The position numbers and the translations under genes are program-made. A model generated the notes under the pieces. That model ran no database searches. It was not told where the DNA came from and saw nothing but the letters and a program-made list of their open reading frames with translations. Source: Epilithonimonas xixisoli (lineage in GTDB: Bacteria > Bacteroidota > Bacteroidia > Flavobacteriales > Weeksellaceae). From it: 64,000 nt of DNA. Shown piece after piece: positions 49,399 through 58,435 of the stretch. Position 1 is the stretch's first letter. Each line of letters begins with the position of its first letter. The DNA lies in assembly GCF_004365655.1 (NCBI RefSeq), contig NZ_SOEO01000002.1, positions 1 through 64,000 of the forward strand, given 5' to 3'.

Positions 49399-50472
49399 AT
49401 GTCAATTAATAAAACATTATTAGCAGGAGTGTCCGAGAAAGGAATGGACGCGGTGATCAGATCTTATGATTTCAAGCCGTACTACTTCCCTACTCTTTTT
49501 CCGCTGAAAGAAAATTTAACGCTTGACTTCAAAACCTTGGAAGCAGTTGCCGGACTTAAAGTAGCTGGGGATATTGTTTCCAGAGGTTCAACCATCGGAA
49601 GAAAGAAGCGAGAAGCCATCGGAAAAGTTGGTGGGATCATTCCTAAAATCGCTGTTTCGAGAGAAATGGACGAGAACGATCTTACTGAATACGAGACCGC
49701 ACTTGCTTTAGCAGGTGGAAATCCAAACCTTGTATCTATCGTAAGATTCTGGGGTGAGGATATGCAGTTTTGTTGGGATGCTGTCGCTTCCAGAATTGAA
49801 TGGATGGCACTTCGTCAACTTTCGACTGGTAAATTGAAATTAACGCAATCGGATAATCAAAATGTGGTTACTGAATTTGATGTTGATTATCAAATTCCTG
49901 CTGCAAACAGAAATACAGTTGGAACTCTTTGGGGAAGCCAAGCGGATGCCACGCCGGTCAAGGATTTGGAAGATCGTGTGAAATTTGCAAAATCTAAAGG
50001 CTTTAACCCCAAAGTTGTTTTGATGAACAAAAACACTTTTGCAAAGTTCGCTTCTACAGAAGAAGTCATCAAGAAATCAGCTTCGTTCGCCAATAACGCT
50101 TTGGGTATTTCTCAGACGCCTTCTTTGGAAGATATCAACAATATGTTGAGACGTGAAGCGTGGTTGAATGGCTTGCAGATTTCTGTAATCGATCAGGATA
50201 TTGCAATTGAGATTGATGGGAAAAGAACTGTTTCCAATCCATTTATCGACGATGTTGCGACTTTGGTAGAATCTCCTGTAATGGGTAACACATTCTGGAA
50301 AACTCCGGTAGATATGAAGTTGCAAGCATCTTCTGCAATCAAAGTGATGAATGGTCCTATTATGATCAAGAAGTTCTCAAACGAAGAGCCAGTTGAGGAA
50401 GTAACGCAAGGAATTGCAAATGCTTTCCCAGCGTGGAACGGAGCAAACAGATCATTAATCTTGAGTGTCTAA
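49399..50472 (+). CDS. Major capsid protein
   Basis: 357 residues. Position after scaffold and decoration genes, and length, fit an HK97-fold capsid protein. The N-terminal part (FKPYYFPTLFPLKENLTLDF) leads into a long helix-containing region (VSREMDENDLTEYETALALA), and the C-terminal part includes ATLVESPVMGNTFWKTPVDM. It forms the icosahedral shell. The start follows a 28-nt gap after the previous gene. Confidence 0.8.
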   Translation: MSINKTLLAGVSEKGMDAVIRSYDFKPYYFPTLFPLKENLTLDFKTLEAVAGLKVAGDIVSRGSTIGRKKREAIGKVGGIIPKIAVSREMDENDLTEYETALALAGGNPNLVSIVRFWGEDMQFCWDAVASRIEWMALRQLSTGKLKLTQSDNQNVVTEFDVDYQIPAANRNTVGTLWGSQADATPVKDLEDRVKFAKSKGFNPKVVLMNKNTFAKFASTEEVIKKSASFANNALGISQTPSLEDINNMLRREAWLNGLQISVIDQDIAIEIDGKRTVSNPFIDDVATLVESPVMGNTFWKTPVDMKLQASSAIKVMNGPIMIKKFSNEEPVEEVTQGIANAFPAWNGANRSLILSV

Positions 50473-50475
50473 CCA

Positions 50476-50787
50476 ATGACCAATAAAGAGTATTTCACCG
50501 CAACATTATCTCGCTTCAATGTAAGTGAAACAGAAATTGATTTGATTCTAATTAATCAAGGATTAAACGCTGGTTCTGATGTTGATGTTGCGGTTGCGAA
50601 ATTAGCAATGTTCAAAGAGATCCCGATGTTCATTCCGATTGCCGATGAAAAGGAAGGAGGAAGATCTATCACTTGGAATATTGAAGCAATTAAAATGTGG
50701 TACTCTCTATTGGCCAAAGAATTAAATCAAGACGATCTTTTGAATGTAAGTGATGATGAAGTCTCTGATTATAGTTTTATGATGTGA
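50476..50787 (+). CDS. Head-tail connector protein
   Basis: 103 residues, helical, directly behind the capsid gene. The segment EYFTATLSRFNVSETEIDLI and the C-terminal acidic tail (NVSDDEVSDYSFMM) match small adaptor proteins of Bacteroidota phages in this position. It likely forms the ring between portal and tail. Coupled to the next gene by a 4-nt overlap. Confidence 0.6.
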   Translation: MTNKEYFTATLSRFNVSETEIDLILINQGLNAGSDVDVAVAKLAMFKEIPMFIPIADEKEGGRSITWNIEAIKMWYSLLAKELNQDDLLNVSDDEVSDYSFMM

Positions 50788-51161
50788 TGGTAAGGCGATA
50801 CTATTTATATAAGCAGGAATCCACGGAGGAAGCGGTACAAAGTCTTGAGGGAGATTTTTCGAGCGCACCTCCGGAATGGATTCTTCACTCAAAATGTGAA
50901 GATGAAGTAAACGGTTCCGGAAGATCAATAGCATTGGCAGATGGGTCCAATTATGTCTTTACGGGAGTTATCTATTTGGATTCGACTGCAGGCATAATTC
51001 CAGAAGGACAGAGAGTTTTAGTAAGTACTGAAAAACTTTGTTCATCACAGATCAATGACGAATCACAACTTAAAACACTAAGACAGGAAGGTAAAATCCG
51101 ATTAAGTGGAATTGTAAAAGGCTTTGAAAAAAGCAAACTGAATATAAGATTATGGGTGTAA
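50784..51161 (+). CDS. Probable head closure protein
   Basis: 125 residues, beta-rich (FTGVIYLDSTAGIIPEGQRV and GKIRLSGIVKGFEKS). Position between connector and tail completion genes suggests the head-closure (stopper) protein. No diagnostic motif is visible, so this rests on gene order. Confidence 0.5.
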   Translation: MMVRRYYLYKQESTEEAVQSLEGDFSSAPPEWILHSKCEDEVNGSGRSIALADGSNYVFTGVIYLDSTAGIIPEGQRVLVSTEKLCSSQINDESQLKTLRQEGKIRLSGIVKGFEKSKLNIRLWV

Positions 51162-51601
51162 AAAACAGACTTTTCTCTCAGGATGTAGAAACGATGCTTT
51201 GGAAGATCTGCAATAAATCAACGGAACTGAAAGCTATGATTTCCGGAAAGATCTACAAAGAAGGATTCCGGCCTACAAACTCAAAGAAAGAAGATGTTTG
51301 TATCAGTACAATTTCTTTAACACAGGATAATCCACAAGTAGGACTTTTCAACATCAATATTTATACAAAAGCATTAAAGCAGAAAATTGAAGGCGCAGAC
51401 GAATATGTTCCAGATAGCGTTAAGCTCAGCGAAATTGCTGATACTGTGAGAAACTTGATTGAAAATGAATTGATTTCAGGTGATTTTAAAGATTGCTCTT
51501 TCAATATAGTTGGTCAAAAAACTATTGAAAATCAAGATTCCACAAACAAGGAATATTACCAGAACATCAGACTTCAATTTTTTATACCACAAAACCAATA
51601 A
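51152..51601 (+). CDS. Probable tail completion protein
   Basis: 149 residues. The layout (WKICNKSTELKAMISGKIYK, then VCISTISLTQDNPQVGLFNI and LSEIADTVRNLIE) resembles small tail-terminator proteins that cap the tail tube. It lies immediately before the tail tube gene. The call depends mainly on order. Confidence 0.6.
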   Translation: MGVKNRLFSQDVETMLWKICNKSTELKAMISGKIYKEGFRPTNSKKEDVCISTISLTQDNPQVGLFNINIYTKALKQKIEGADEYVPDSVKLSEIADTVRNLIENELISGDFKDCSFNIVGQKTIENQDSTNKEYYQNIRLQFFIPQNQ

Positions 51602-51620
51602 AAAATAAAAACCAATAACC

Positions 51621-52088
51621 ATGGCAACTCTTTTCACATTTGGTTTAAGCCAAATTAAATACAATGGAACCAAGGTTGGAATGACCTATAAAGATACTTG
51701 TAAAATCACGCAGGATGCTGCGGAAGTTACAGAACATTTTGAAGAAGGTAAATCATCTCCAGCGATCCAAACAAAGGATAAAAAGATTCCAAAAGCTGAA
51801 TTCTCCATTATGAATCCTGATGCTAAGTTTCTTGCGGATCATTTGGGAGGAACATATAACGCAACTGATAAATCTTGGTCATTCGATGGTTCAGAAACTG
51901 TCGAACCTGGCGAATGGGAAATCGAAACCAAAAAAGGTATGGATTTTAGAATTCCGAAAGGAGATTCTGATGTTACAATTGATTTCGAGGTTTCTGATAA
52001 GGGAATTTTACTTGTGAAATTCATCATCACTCCACTAACTCCGGAAGATCCAACTGAAAAGCCTTTTATCGCAACAGAGAAAGCATAG
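51621..52088 (+). CDS. Major tail tube protein
   Basis: 155 residues, acidic, with beta-rich segments (LFTFGLSQIKYNGTKVGMTY, EVTEHFEEGKSSPAIQTKDK, KGILLVKFIITPLTPEDP). Gene order (tail completion, then this, then chaperone and tape measure) and length fit the tube subunit. A strong terminator follows, which would make this product more abundant than the downstream tail proteins. Confidence 0.72.
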   Translation: MATLFTFGLSQIKYNGTKVGMTYKDTCKITQDAAEVTEHFEEGKSSPAIQTKDKKIPKAEFSIMNPDAKFLADHLGGTYNATDKSWSFDGSETVEPGEWEIETKKGMDFRIPKGDSDVTIDFEVSDKGILLVKFIITPLTPEDPTEKPFIATEKA

Positions 52089-52110
52089 ACAAAACTAAAT
52101 TATAATTATA

Positions 52111-52143
52111 AAAGTCCGTCCAACTTCGGACGGACTTTTTTTC
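52111..52143 (+). terminator. Terminator inside the tail operon
   Basis: AAAGTCCGTCC (52,111-52,121) pairs perfectly with GGACGGACTTT (52,128-52,138) around AACTTC, followed by a T-tract. It lies between the tail tube gene and the chaperone gene, in the middle of a co-oriented structural run. It probably lets only part of the transcription pass to the downstream tail genes. Confidence 0.88.
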
Positions 52144-52159
52144 AAAGTAAAAGCATCAG

Positions 52160-52678
52160 ATGAAAAATAATTTAGAGGAAAAAAGAAGAGAAATAACAAG
52201 GATTTTAGGGAAAGGTTTTCATTTTGAAATTGCTGAAAAAATAGAAATCAAACCAAAAGGATTGCTTTCATTTTTCAAGAAAAAAGAATATCAAATTATT
52301 CCAAGAGCATTTCAAATCAAAGAGCCTACGCTTTCTGTTTTAGATCGCATTTCGCTGGAATCGATCAATCTGATTGAATCTGAATTTAATGATCTAAAAA
52401 CTTTTGCGGACCAAAAGAGATTCAGCCGGAAACATTACAAATTGATGGCAAAAATAATTGCAATTGCTGTCGCTGGCCCCTACGGAGAAGAATCAGAAAT
52501 CACAGAATTTAAAAATCTTTTCTTCAAGTATTTAAAACCTTCTGATCTGTACAATATCGTCCAAATGATTGACATTACGAGCAATCTAATGGATTTTATA
52601 AACTCTACCCGACTTGTGACCGCCGCCAACGTACTAGCCGAGACGGATCTGGTAGAGAAAAAGGAGTTACAGGACTAA
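52160..52678 (+). CDS. Tail assembly chaperone (G-like), short form
   Basis: 172 residues, helical, with LLSFFKKKEYQIIPRAFQIK near the N terminus and LYNIVQMIDITSNLMDFI near the C terminus. It lies between tail tube and tape measure genes, where siphoviruses encode the chaperones that hold the tape measure protein. A second frame joins by -1 frameshift near its 3' end to give a longer product, as in lambda G and GT. Confidence 0.75.
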   Translation: MKNNLEEKRREITRILGKGFHFEIAEKIEIKPKGLLSFFKKKEYQIIPRAFQIKEPTLSVLDRISLESINLIESEFNDLKTFADQKRFSRKHYKLMAKIIAIAVAGPYGEESEITEFKNLFFKYLKPSDLYNIVQMIDITSNLMDFINSTRLVTAANVLAETDLVEKKELQD

Positions 52679-52887
52679 ATTCTATTTATGGAAGAAGAGG
52701 GCAGATTTGCCAGACTTTCGGATGGACGATAGAATATCTTGAAAATGAGATTTCTTTCAATAGGCTTCAAAAAACACTTACTGATATGCCAAGCTACGAC
52801 GAGGATGAAAACAATTCTAATGATGAATTCAATTTCGAAGAGATGACAGCTGAGCAAGTCAATGAAAAACTTTCAAAACTATTCTAA
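52658..52887 (+). CDS. Chaperone extension reached by -1 frameshift (GT-like)
   Basis: The -1 frame is open from upstream of the first stop to TAA at 52,885-52,887. It encodes GLNSIYGRRGQICQTFGWTI and then an acidic tail rich in D, E and N. It has no start codon or ribosome site of its own before residue about 40. Slippage near GAG AAA AAG (52,655-52,663) would yield a product of 242 residues. The run GAAAAAG is not the strongest known slippery heptamer, so the exact site is uncertain. Confidence 0.65.
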
Positions 52888-52890
52888 CCA

Positions 52891-55800
52891 ATGGCTGAAA
52901 TTAACGGAGGATCACTAAAATATACTGCTGAACTTGATGTTTCTGGCCTAAAGAAAGCTGCGCAGGAAGGAAATGTATCTCTTTCAAAGCTTTCTGATAC
53001 CGCAACAAAAACAGGGGAAAGTATTGATGATGCCTTTGGTGCTACAAAAGAAAATATTAAGATCCAGAAAGAGGTAATTCTAGATCTTGAAAATCAATAT
53101 AAAGAACTTCAAAAAACAATTGACAAAATCGCACCTGGTCAAGCTAAACTCAATCTTATGGGTGATGCAGCCGGAATCGCGAAAGAAATCGAAGTTGAGA
53201 AAAAAGCTTTGATTGAACTTGAGACCTTTGTCAAATCCAACCAAGAAACACACGAATCTCTTCGCCAAAAACTAACTGCAGTCAAAAGTGAGATGCAGGA
53301 ATTGGCAGTTGCCGGAAAAAGAGATTCGATTCAATACGATGAACTTTCCAAAAAAGCTGAGGACTATCAAAAGGCTATTGATGAAGTAAATGGCACAATG
53401 AAAGCTTTGGGAGGAAATACCGGTTTGAATGCTTTAGTTCAGACTTTAGGTCTTGCTTCCGGAGCAATGGCTACATTTCAGGGACTTTCTGCAATGAGCG
53501 CAGGGGAAAACGAAAGACTTGACCAGATTATGGTCAAATTGCAATCTACAATGTCGATCGCAATCGGTATTCAACAAATTCAAAATTCTCTGCAAAAAGA
53601 ATCCGGTGTTATCCAATCTGTTATGGCTTTACAGGCTATGGCGAGAGCGAGAGCAGAAAAATTAGCCACCACAAATACAATCGCATCAACTGTCGCCCAA
53701 AGGGTTTTTAATGCTGTCGCAAAAGCAAATCCTTATGTTTTGTTAGCGACAGCATTGATTACGGTAGTTGGCGCATTGGTCTTATTCTCAAAAAGAACAA
53801 AAGATGCTCGTGAAAATGAATCAGCATTAGCAAAAGCAACCGCAGAAGGTGCAGCAGAATCTGTTTCCAGTTATAAAAAATTACAATACCAATGGAATGC
53901 ATTGGGGAATGATCTGAAAAAGAAAGAACAGTTCATTAAAGACAATAAAGATGAATTTAAAAAATTAGGAACTGAAGTTGAGAATGTTGCTGATGCTGAG
54001 AATGTCTTAATTAAAAATACAGAATCTTTCCTAAATGCTTTGATGCTTCGTGCTAGAGCAGCCGCAGAGATGCAAATCGCTCAGGAAAACTATAAGAAAT
54101 ATCTTGAAAATAAAGATCAAGTTGATTCTAATGAAGAAAAATATAAGGGTCAGACTTTCGGAGGAATAAACAGGGCGGTAGATAATTTCGGACGTGATTA
54201 TCTTGGTATTGGAGGTGTTTCCAAAGACACAAATAACTCCTATCTCACAACAGCCAATCAAAAGATTAAAGATCACGTAAAAACCACAGAAAAAGCAGCG
54301 CAAGAATTAGAAAAGGCTAAAATAAAAATAGCAGGATCTCCACCCGCAAAAGGTTCGGAGGAATGGTATAAATCTGAAATTGCTCGTTTGGAAGAATTGA
54401 AGAGTAAAGCAATTGTTGGGTCTAAAGAATGGAATTCCTATAAAAAACAAATCGAGAATTATCAAGATCTAATCAATCCAAAAAAAGCAAAGAAAACAAA
54501 AAAAGAAAAAGTTGATGAATTTTTTCCACCAGGTTCTGTTGGAGAAATACAAAAACGAATTGCAGAAATTGACAATGCACTTTCTAAAGCTACCGGAGAT
54601 AAACAAATTGCCGAGTTAAAAAATAAAAGAATTGCCATCGCAAAAGAGTTGGCAGAAGCTGAGAAGAAAATCCAGATTCTTTCTATCCAAGAACAACTTG
54701 ATGAAAGTAATAAGCTCTGGTCAGAATACTACTCTACTGTTGAATCTCTCGGGAAAAATGTTGCTGACAATATTTATGGTGATTTGTTGAAAGAAGGAAA
54801 GTCTCAATTTGACCAACTTGTAAAATTGCATCAGGAACTTTCTGAAAAATCTGCGAAAGGAACTCTTACATCAGAAGAAAAAGAAGTATATGTTCAGGCA
54901 ACTCAGGCGATCGATGCTATGTTGGGGAGGCAATCAGCTTTGGAAAAATTCAACTCTGATATTCAGTTTTCTCTTTCAAAAATGACAACTGCAACTGAAC
55001 GCCTTAAATTCTTACAAGATCAACTGGCAGGATTGAATGAAGATGACAAATCCAATGGAAAATATGCTTCATTGGAAGAGCTTAAAAGAAATGAAATTGA
55101 TGACCAGAAACGTCAGTATCAAGATTTATTACTACAACATCAGTCTTTTGAAGACAAGCGAAATGAAATCGCAAAGCAAGCGTCGGAGCAAAGAATCCAA
55201 ATTCTTAATGATGAGAATCTAACACCTGAACGAAAAGCAGACCTTACTAATAAGATTACAAAAGAACAAAACAATGCTACTTCTGCTGCTGCATTAGAAG
55301 AATTGCAAAACTCAGATGTTTGGCAAACGCTTAATGAGAATCTTGATGTCCTTACAGCTACACAGATAGAAAACCTACTTCGAATCCTTGATGAAAAAGC
55401 TCCGGAATTGGCGGCTAAAATGACACCAATGGATTTTGAGAAAGTAAAGCAAAATCTGAGATCTGCAAGACAGCAATTGCTCAACCTTAACCCATTTACA
55501 GGAATGTTGAGTTTGGCGAGAAAAAATCTTGAGGAATTTTCGGGTGAATTGGGGAAAACTGGTGAGGAATCTTCTTCTTGGGAAAATACAGCACAACGAG
55601 TAAGTAATGTTGCAGGAAAAATAAAACTTGCCACAAAAGCTTTAGAACCTTTTCAAGATATTCTTGGAGAAACTGGCTCGGAAGTACTCTCTACAATTTC
55701 CACAGTTGCTACTGGTGCGATTGTAATGGTGGAGCAAATTGGTGTTGTAGTCAAAGCAACTTCTGAAGGAATTAAAAAAGCTGAAATGGGATCAGTCATA

Positions 55801-56925
55801 TTAGCTATCCTTCAAATAGTAATGATGGCTGTTAAAATGATTATCAGCTTATTCAGTTTGTTTTCTGGTGATAAGAAAAAGGAAAAAGCTATCAAAGCTT
55901 GGGCAAATGAAGTTGAAAATCTAAAAAACAAATATGATGAACTTACCCGAGCGATAGAAGGTTCTGCGCAGGAAGGAACAATTGAAGCACAGCGAAAATT
56001 GATTGATAATCTCCGAGAACAGCAAAGGCTTTTGAAGCAGATGAAAAGTGCAGAAGCTGACAAAAAGAAAGCTGACGCAGGGAAAATAAACGACTTAAAT
56101 GGTCAAATTCAAGACGTTAACAATAAGATTGAAGATTTAGTAAATGATTTCAAAGATTCTGTAATAACAACTGATTTGAGATCACTTTCTGAGGATATTG
56201 CGTCTTCATTGGTTGAAGCATTCGGGAAAGGAGAAGATGCAGCAGCGGCTTTTGAAAAAACGGTTGATGACGTTATGCGAAATGCTGTGATGAATGCTTT
56301 AAGGATTAAAATTCTACAACCTGCTATTGAAGAAATGATTGATAAACTCTACTCTTCTATGGGATATGGAAACTCGCAATCATCGCAAACGCAATCTCAG
56401 ATCACAGATTTAGAAAAAGAATTAGCACAAGTTCAAAAAGATTTGCAAAATGGGCCATCATATGCGAATGGTTCATTACGAGCTAAAGAAATGCTGTTGA
56501 AGAAAGAGCTGGAAAGATTGAAACAGCTTTTACAAAATCAATCTACCGGCGGAAGTTTCGATGGACTTACAGATGCTGAACGAGAGGAAATCAAAGCAAT
56601 GGGTCAAGGTGCAATGGAGCAATATATGGCAGCGCTTCAACAATATGAAGACCTTTTTGGTTCGGCTTCCACTAATGCAAGTAGTTTATCTGGTGCAATC
56701 AAAGGAATCACAGAGGAAACGGCTTCAATTTTAGCAGGACAGATGAACGCTATCAGAATTATGCAGGGAGAAGCTTTGAATGTTAATCGTGAATCTCAGA
56801 ATGTACTTAGAAATCAATTATTACAACTTACTCAGATTGAGATCAACACAAGGTATTTGAAAGGAATTTATATGGTTTTGAATAGCCAAAAAACACTTGA
56901 TTTAAGATCATCAGGATTAGTATAA
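52891..56925 (+). CDS. Tail tape measure protein
   Basis: 1,344 residues, the usual size and composition of tape measure proteins. Long coiled-coil regions alternate with hydrophobic stretches at about residues 280-302 (YVLLATALITVVGALVLF) and 965-990 (VILAILQIVMMAVKMII). It sets tail length and helps DNA enter the cell. If fully helical at 0.15 nm per residue the tail would be about 200 nm, a rule-of-thumb estimate. No lysozyme-like domain is seen. Confidence 0.93.
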   Translation: MAEINGGSLKYTAELDVSGLKKAAQEGNVSLSKLSDTATKTGESIDDAFGATKENIKIQKEVILDLENQYKELQKTIDKIAPGQAKLNLMGDAAGIAKEIEVEKKALIELETFVKSNQETHESLRQKLTAVKSEMQELAVAGKRDSIQYDELSKKAEDYQKAIDEVNGTMKALGGNTGLNALVQTLGLASGAMATFQGLSAMSAGENERLDQIMVKLQSTMSIAIGIQQIQNSLQKESGVIQSVMALQAMARARAEKLATTNTIASTVAQRVFNAVAKANPYVLLATALITVVGALVLFSKRTKDARENESALAKATAEGAAESVSSYKKLQYQWNALGNDLKKKEQFIKDNKDEFKKLGTEVENVADAENVLIKNTESFLNALMLRARAAAEMQIAQENYKKYLENKDQVDSNEEKYKGQTFGGINRAVDNFGRDYLGIGGVSKDTNNSYLTTANQKIKDHVKTTEKAAQELEKAKIKIAGSPPAKGSEEWYKSEIARLEELKSKAIVGSKEWNSYKKQIENYQDLINPKKAKKTKKEKVDEFFPPGSVGEIQKRIAEIDNALSKATGDKQIAELKNKRIAIAKELAEAEKKIQILSIQEQLDESNKLWSEYYSTVESLGKNVADNIYGDLLKEGKSQFDQLVKLHQELSEKSAKGTLTSEEKEVYVQATQAIDAMLGRQSALEKFNSDIQFSLSKMTTATERLKFLQDQLAGLNEDDKSNGKYASLEELKRNEIDDQKRQYQDLLLQHQSFEDKRNEIAKQASEQRIQILNDENLTPERKADLTNKITKEQNNATSAAALEELQNSDVWQTLNENLDVLTATQIENLLRILDEKAPELAAKMTPMDFEKVKQNLRSARQQLLNLNPFTGMLSLARKNLEEFSGELGKTGEESSSWENTAQRVSNVAGKIKLATKALEPFQDILGETGSEVLSTISTVATGAIVMVEQIGVVVKATSEGIKKAEMGSVILAILQIVMMAVKMIISLFSLFSGDKKKEKAIKAWANEVENLKNKYDELTRAIEGSAQEGTIEAQRKLIDNLREQQRLLKQMKSAEADKKKADAGKINDLNGQIQDVNNKIEDLVNDFKDSVITTDLRSLSEDIASSLVEAFGKGEDAAAAFEKTVDDVMRNAVMNALRIKILQPAIEEMIDKLYSSMGYGNSQSSQTQSQITDLEKELAQVQKDLQNGPSYANGSLRAKEMLLKKELERLKQLLQNQSTGGSFDGLTDAEREEIKAMGQGAMEQYMAALQQYEDLFGSASTNASSLSGAIKGITEETASILAGQMNAIRIMQGEALNVNRESQNVLRNQLLQLTQIEINTRYLKGIYMVLNSQKTLDLRSSGLV

Positions 56926-56930
56926 AAATT

Positions 56931-57434
56931 ATGAGAATAGGCAAAGAGATAACGCTGGAATTGCGCAAGGCAAAGATTGAAATATGTGAAGAATTTTATC
57001 AAAATATGATGACTTTCTCAAATTATGCTCAATTGGCAACAATGTATTTCAAAGGTTCGGATTGGTCTATGGAGAATGATTTTCCAAGATTAGAGCTGTT
57101 GAGAAAACATAAAGTCGGTCTGCTTTCAGTTGGGATGGTAACTGATGTCAAAGAAACTTATAATAATATTCGCTATCTGGCGGTTTTCGGAGATTCAGAA
57201 GTTAATATCAACTACTCGGGATATTCAGTTGCTCAAGTTATCATTAGGCACAATTCCAAAGTTAAAATAATTGTAAAAGATGAATCTAAAATTCAGATCA
57301 ATATTTTGGATAACGCCGAAATAGAAATTGATTGTCAAGACAATGCAGTAGTATCTGTTTATGATTACGGAAAAAACACAAAAATAAAAACCAGCGGAAA
57401 TATAAAAATAACACCATCAAAATGGCAGAAGTAA
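56931..57434 (+). CDS. Tail-region protein with solenoid-like C terminus
   Basis: 167 residues. The C-terminal half has repeated short strands (VKIIVKDESKIQINILDNAE, then IEIDCQDNAVVSVYDYGKN) with spacing like a small beta-solenoid. The N-terminal half is helical. It lies between the tape measure and the distal tail protein. Role unknown, probably a tail-tip part. Overlaps the next gene by 13 nt. Confidence 0.55.
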   Translation: MRIGKEITLELRKAKIEICEEFYQNMMTFSNYAQLATMYFKGSDWSMENDFPRLELLRKHKVGLLSVGMVTDVKETYNNIRYLAVFGDSEVNINYSGYSVAQVIIRHNSKVKIIVKDESKIQINILDNAEIEIDCQDNAVVSVYDYGKNTKIKTSGNIKITPSKWQK

Positions 57435-58435
57435 TTTATTCTTTAAACGGTAAATATTTCAAGGACTACGATATTTTCATCAGTTCCAGCGATGGGCTGT
57501 TTGATGGTTTGAAGCCTAAAAAACAGAATACCTACGATTGGGCGGAATATTCGGGAACAGCTTCGGATATTACCCAGAAGAAAAGATTTGAACCTCGAAA
57601 ATTCACACTTGTAGGATTTGTAAAAGGAAGCGATTGGAAAAAGATGATGGACAATTTCTGGACAGTTTTTGGCGATTTGAATAAACCTGGAAGACAAAGA
57701 TTGCTTATCAAACCATTTGACGTTGAAACACTCGTTTATGATGTGACAAATGAGGAAACAATCGACGTTAAGAAGACATTCAAAAATGGTGAATGCTATG
57801 CGATTTTTACTGTGAAACTCGTGGAGCAAAAACCAATAAAAAAGATTCTTTACATTGATAAAGCAAATCTACAACTGTCCTTCAACACACCTAAATGGGT
57901 AGAAGTAAATATTGATGGAAATATTGGGATTTATAAAAATTCTGTTGTCATTAATCAGAATATTCCAAATAGAATTTTAAGTCCTTATGACAATGGCGGA
58001 CGTAATTTGGCAAAAAATAGTAAGGATTTATTGGATCAGAATAGTTATTGGGTTCGTGATTTTGATTTGAGTGAAAACTTAGTTGTGGGGAAGGAATATA
58101 CGGTAACAGTTAATACTAATACTGTATCGCAAAACCCTAATGCATATTTTGAGATTGGTGATAGCTCTGGAAGAATTACGTATCTGAATAAAATATCATC
58201 AACAAGATTTGAGATAACATTTACAGCGCCAAGGTCAACAAACAAAATTATTCTCTTTAGAGAACCAAACGACAATTCTTTCTACCAATTCCTATCACTT
58301 AAAATAGAGAAGGGGAATAAATCTACCGGATGGACTCCTGCGCCTGAAGATCAGCATTTTATTGTCATAGCTGGTGAGATTGATGAGATTACAAATTTAA
58401 CCACAAACGCAGAAGTATTATGGGAGAAATTGTAA
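57422..58435 (+). CDS. Distal tail protein with carbohydrate-binding-like module
   Basis: 337 residues. The first about 150 residues have the Dit-like layout for joining tail tube and tip (DYDIFISSSDGLFDGLKPKK, then RKFTLVGFVKGSDWKKMMDN). The C-terminal about 130 residues (192-325) are a beta-sandwich module starting GGRNLAKNSKDLLDQNSYWV and ending STGWTPAPEDQ. That module recurs twice in the next protein. It probably binds surface sugars of the host. Confidence 0.75.
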   Translation: MAEVIYSLNGKYFKDYDIFISSSDGLFDGLKPKKQNTYDWAEYSGTASDITQKKRFEPRKFTLVGFVKGSDWKKMMDNFWTVFGDLNKPGRQRLLIKPFDVETLVYDVTNEETIDVKKTFKNGECYAIFTVKLVEQKPIKKILYIDKANLQLSFNTPKWVEVNIDGNIGIYKNSVVINQNIPNRILSPYDNGGRNLAKNSKDLLDQNSYWVRDFDLSENLVVGKEYTVTVNTNTVSQNPNAYFEIGDSSGRITYLNKISSTRFEITFTAPRSTNKIILFREPNDNSFYQFLSLKIEKGNKSTGWTPAPEDQHFIVIAGEIDEITNLTTNAEVLWEKL

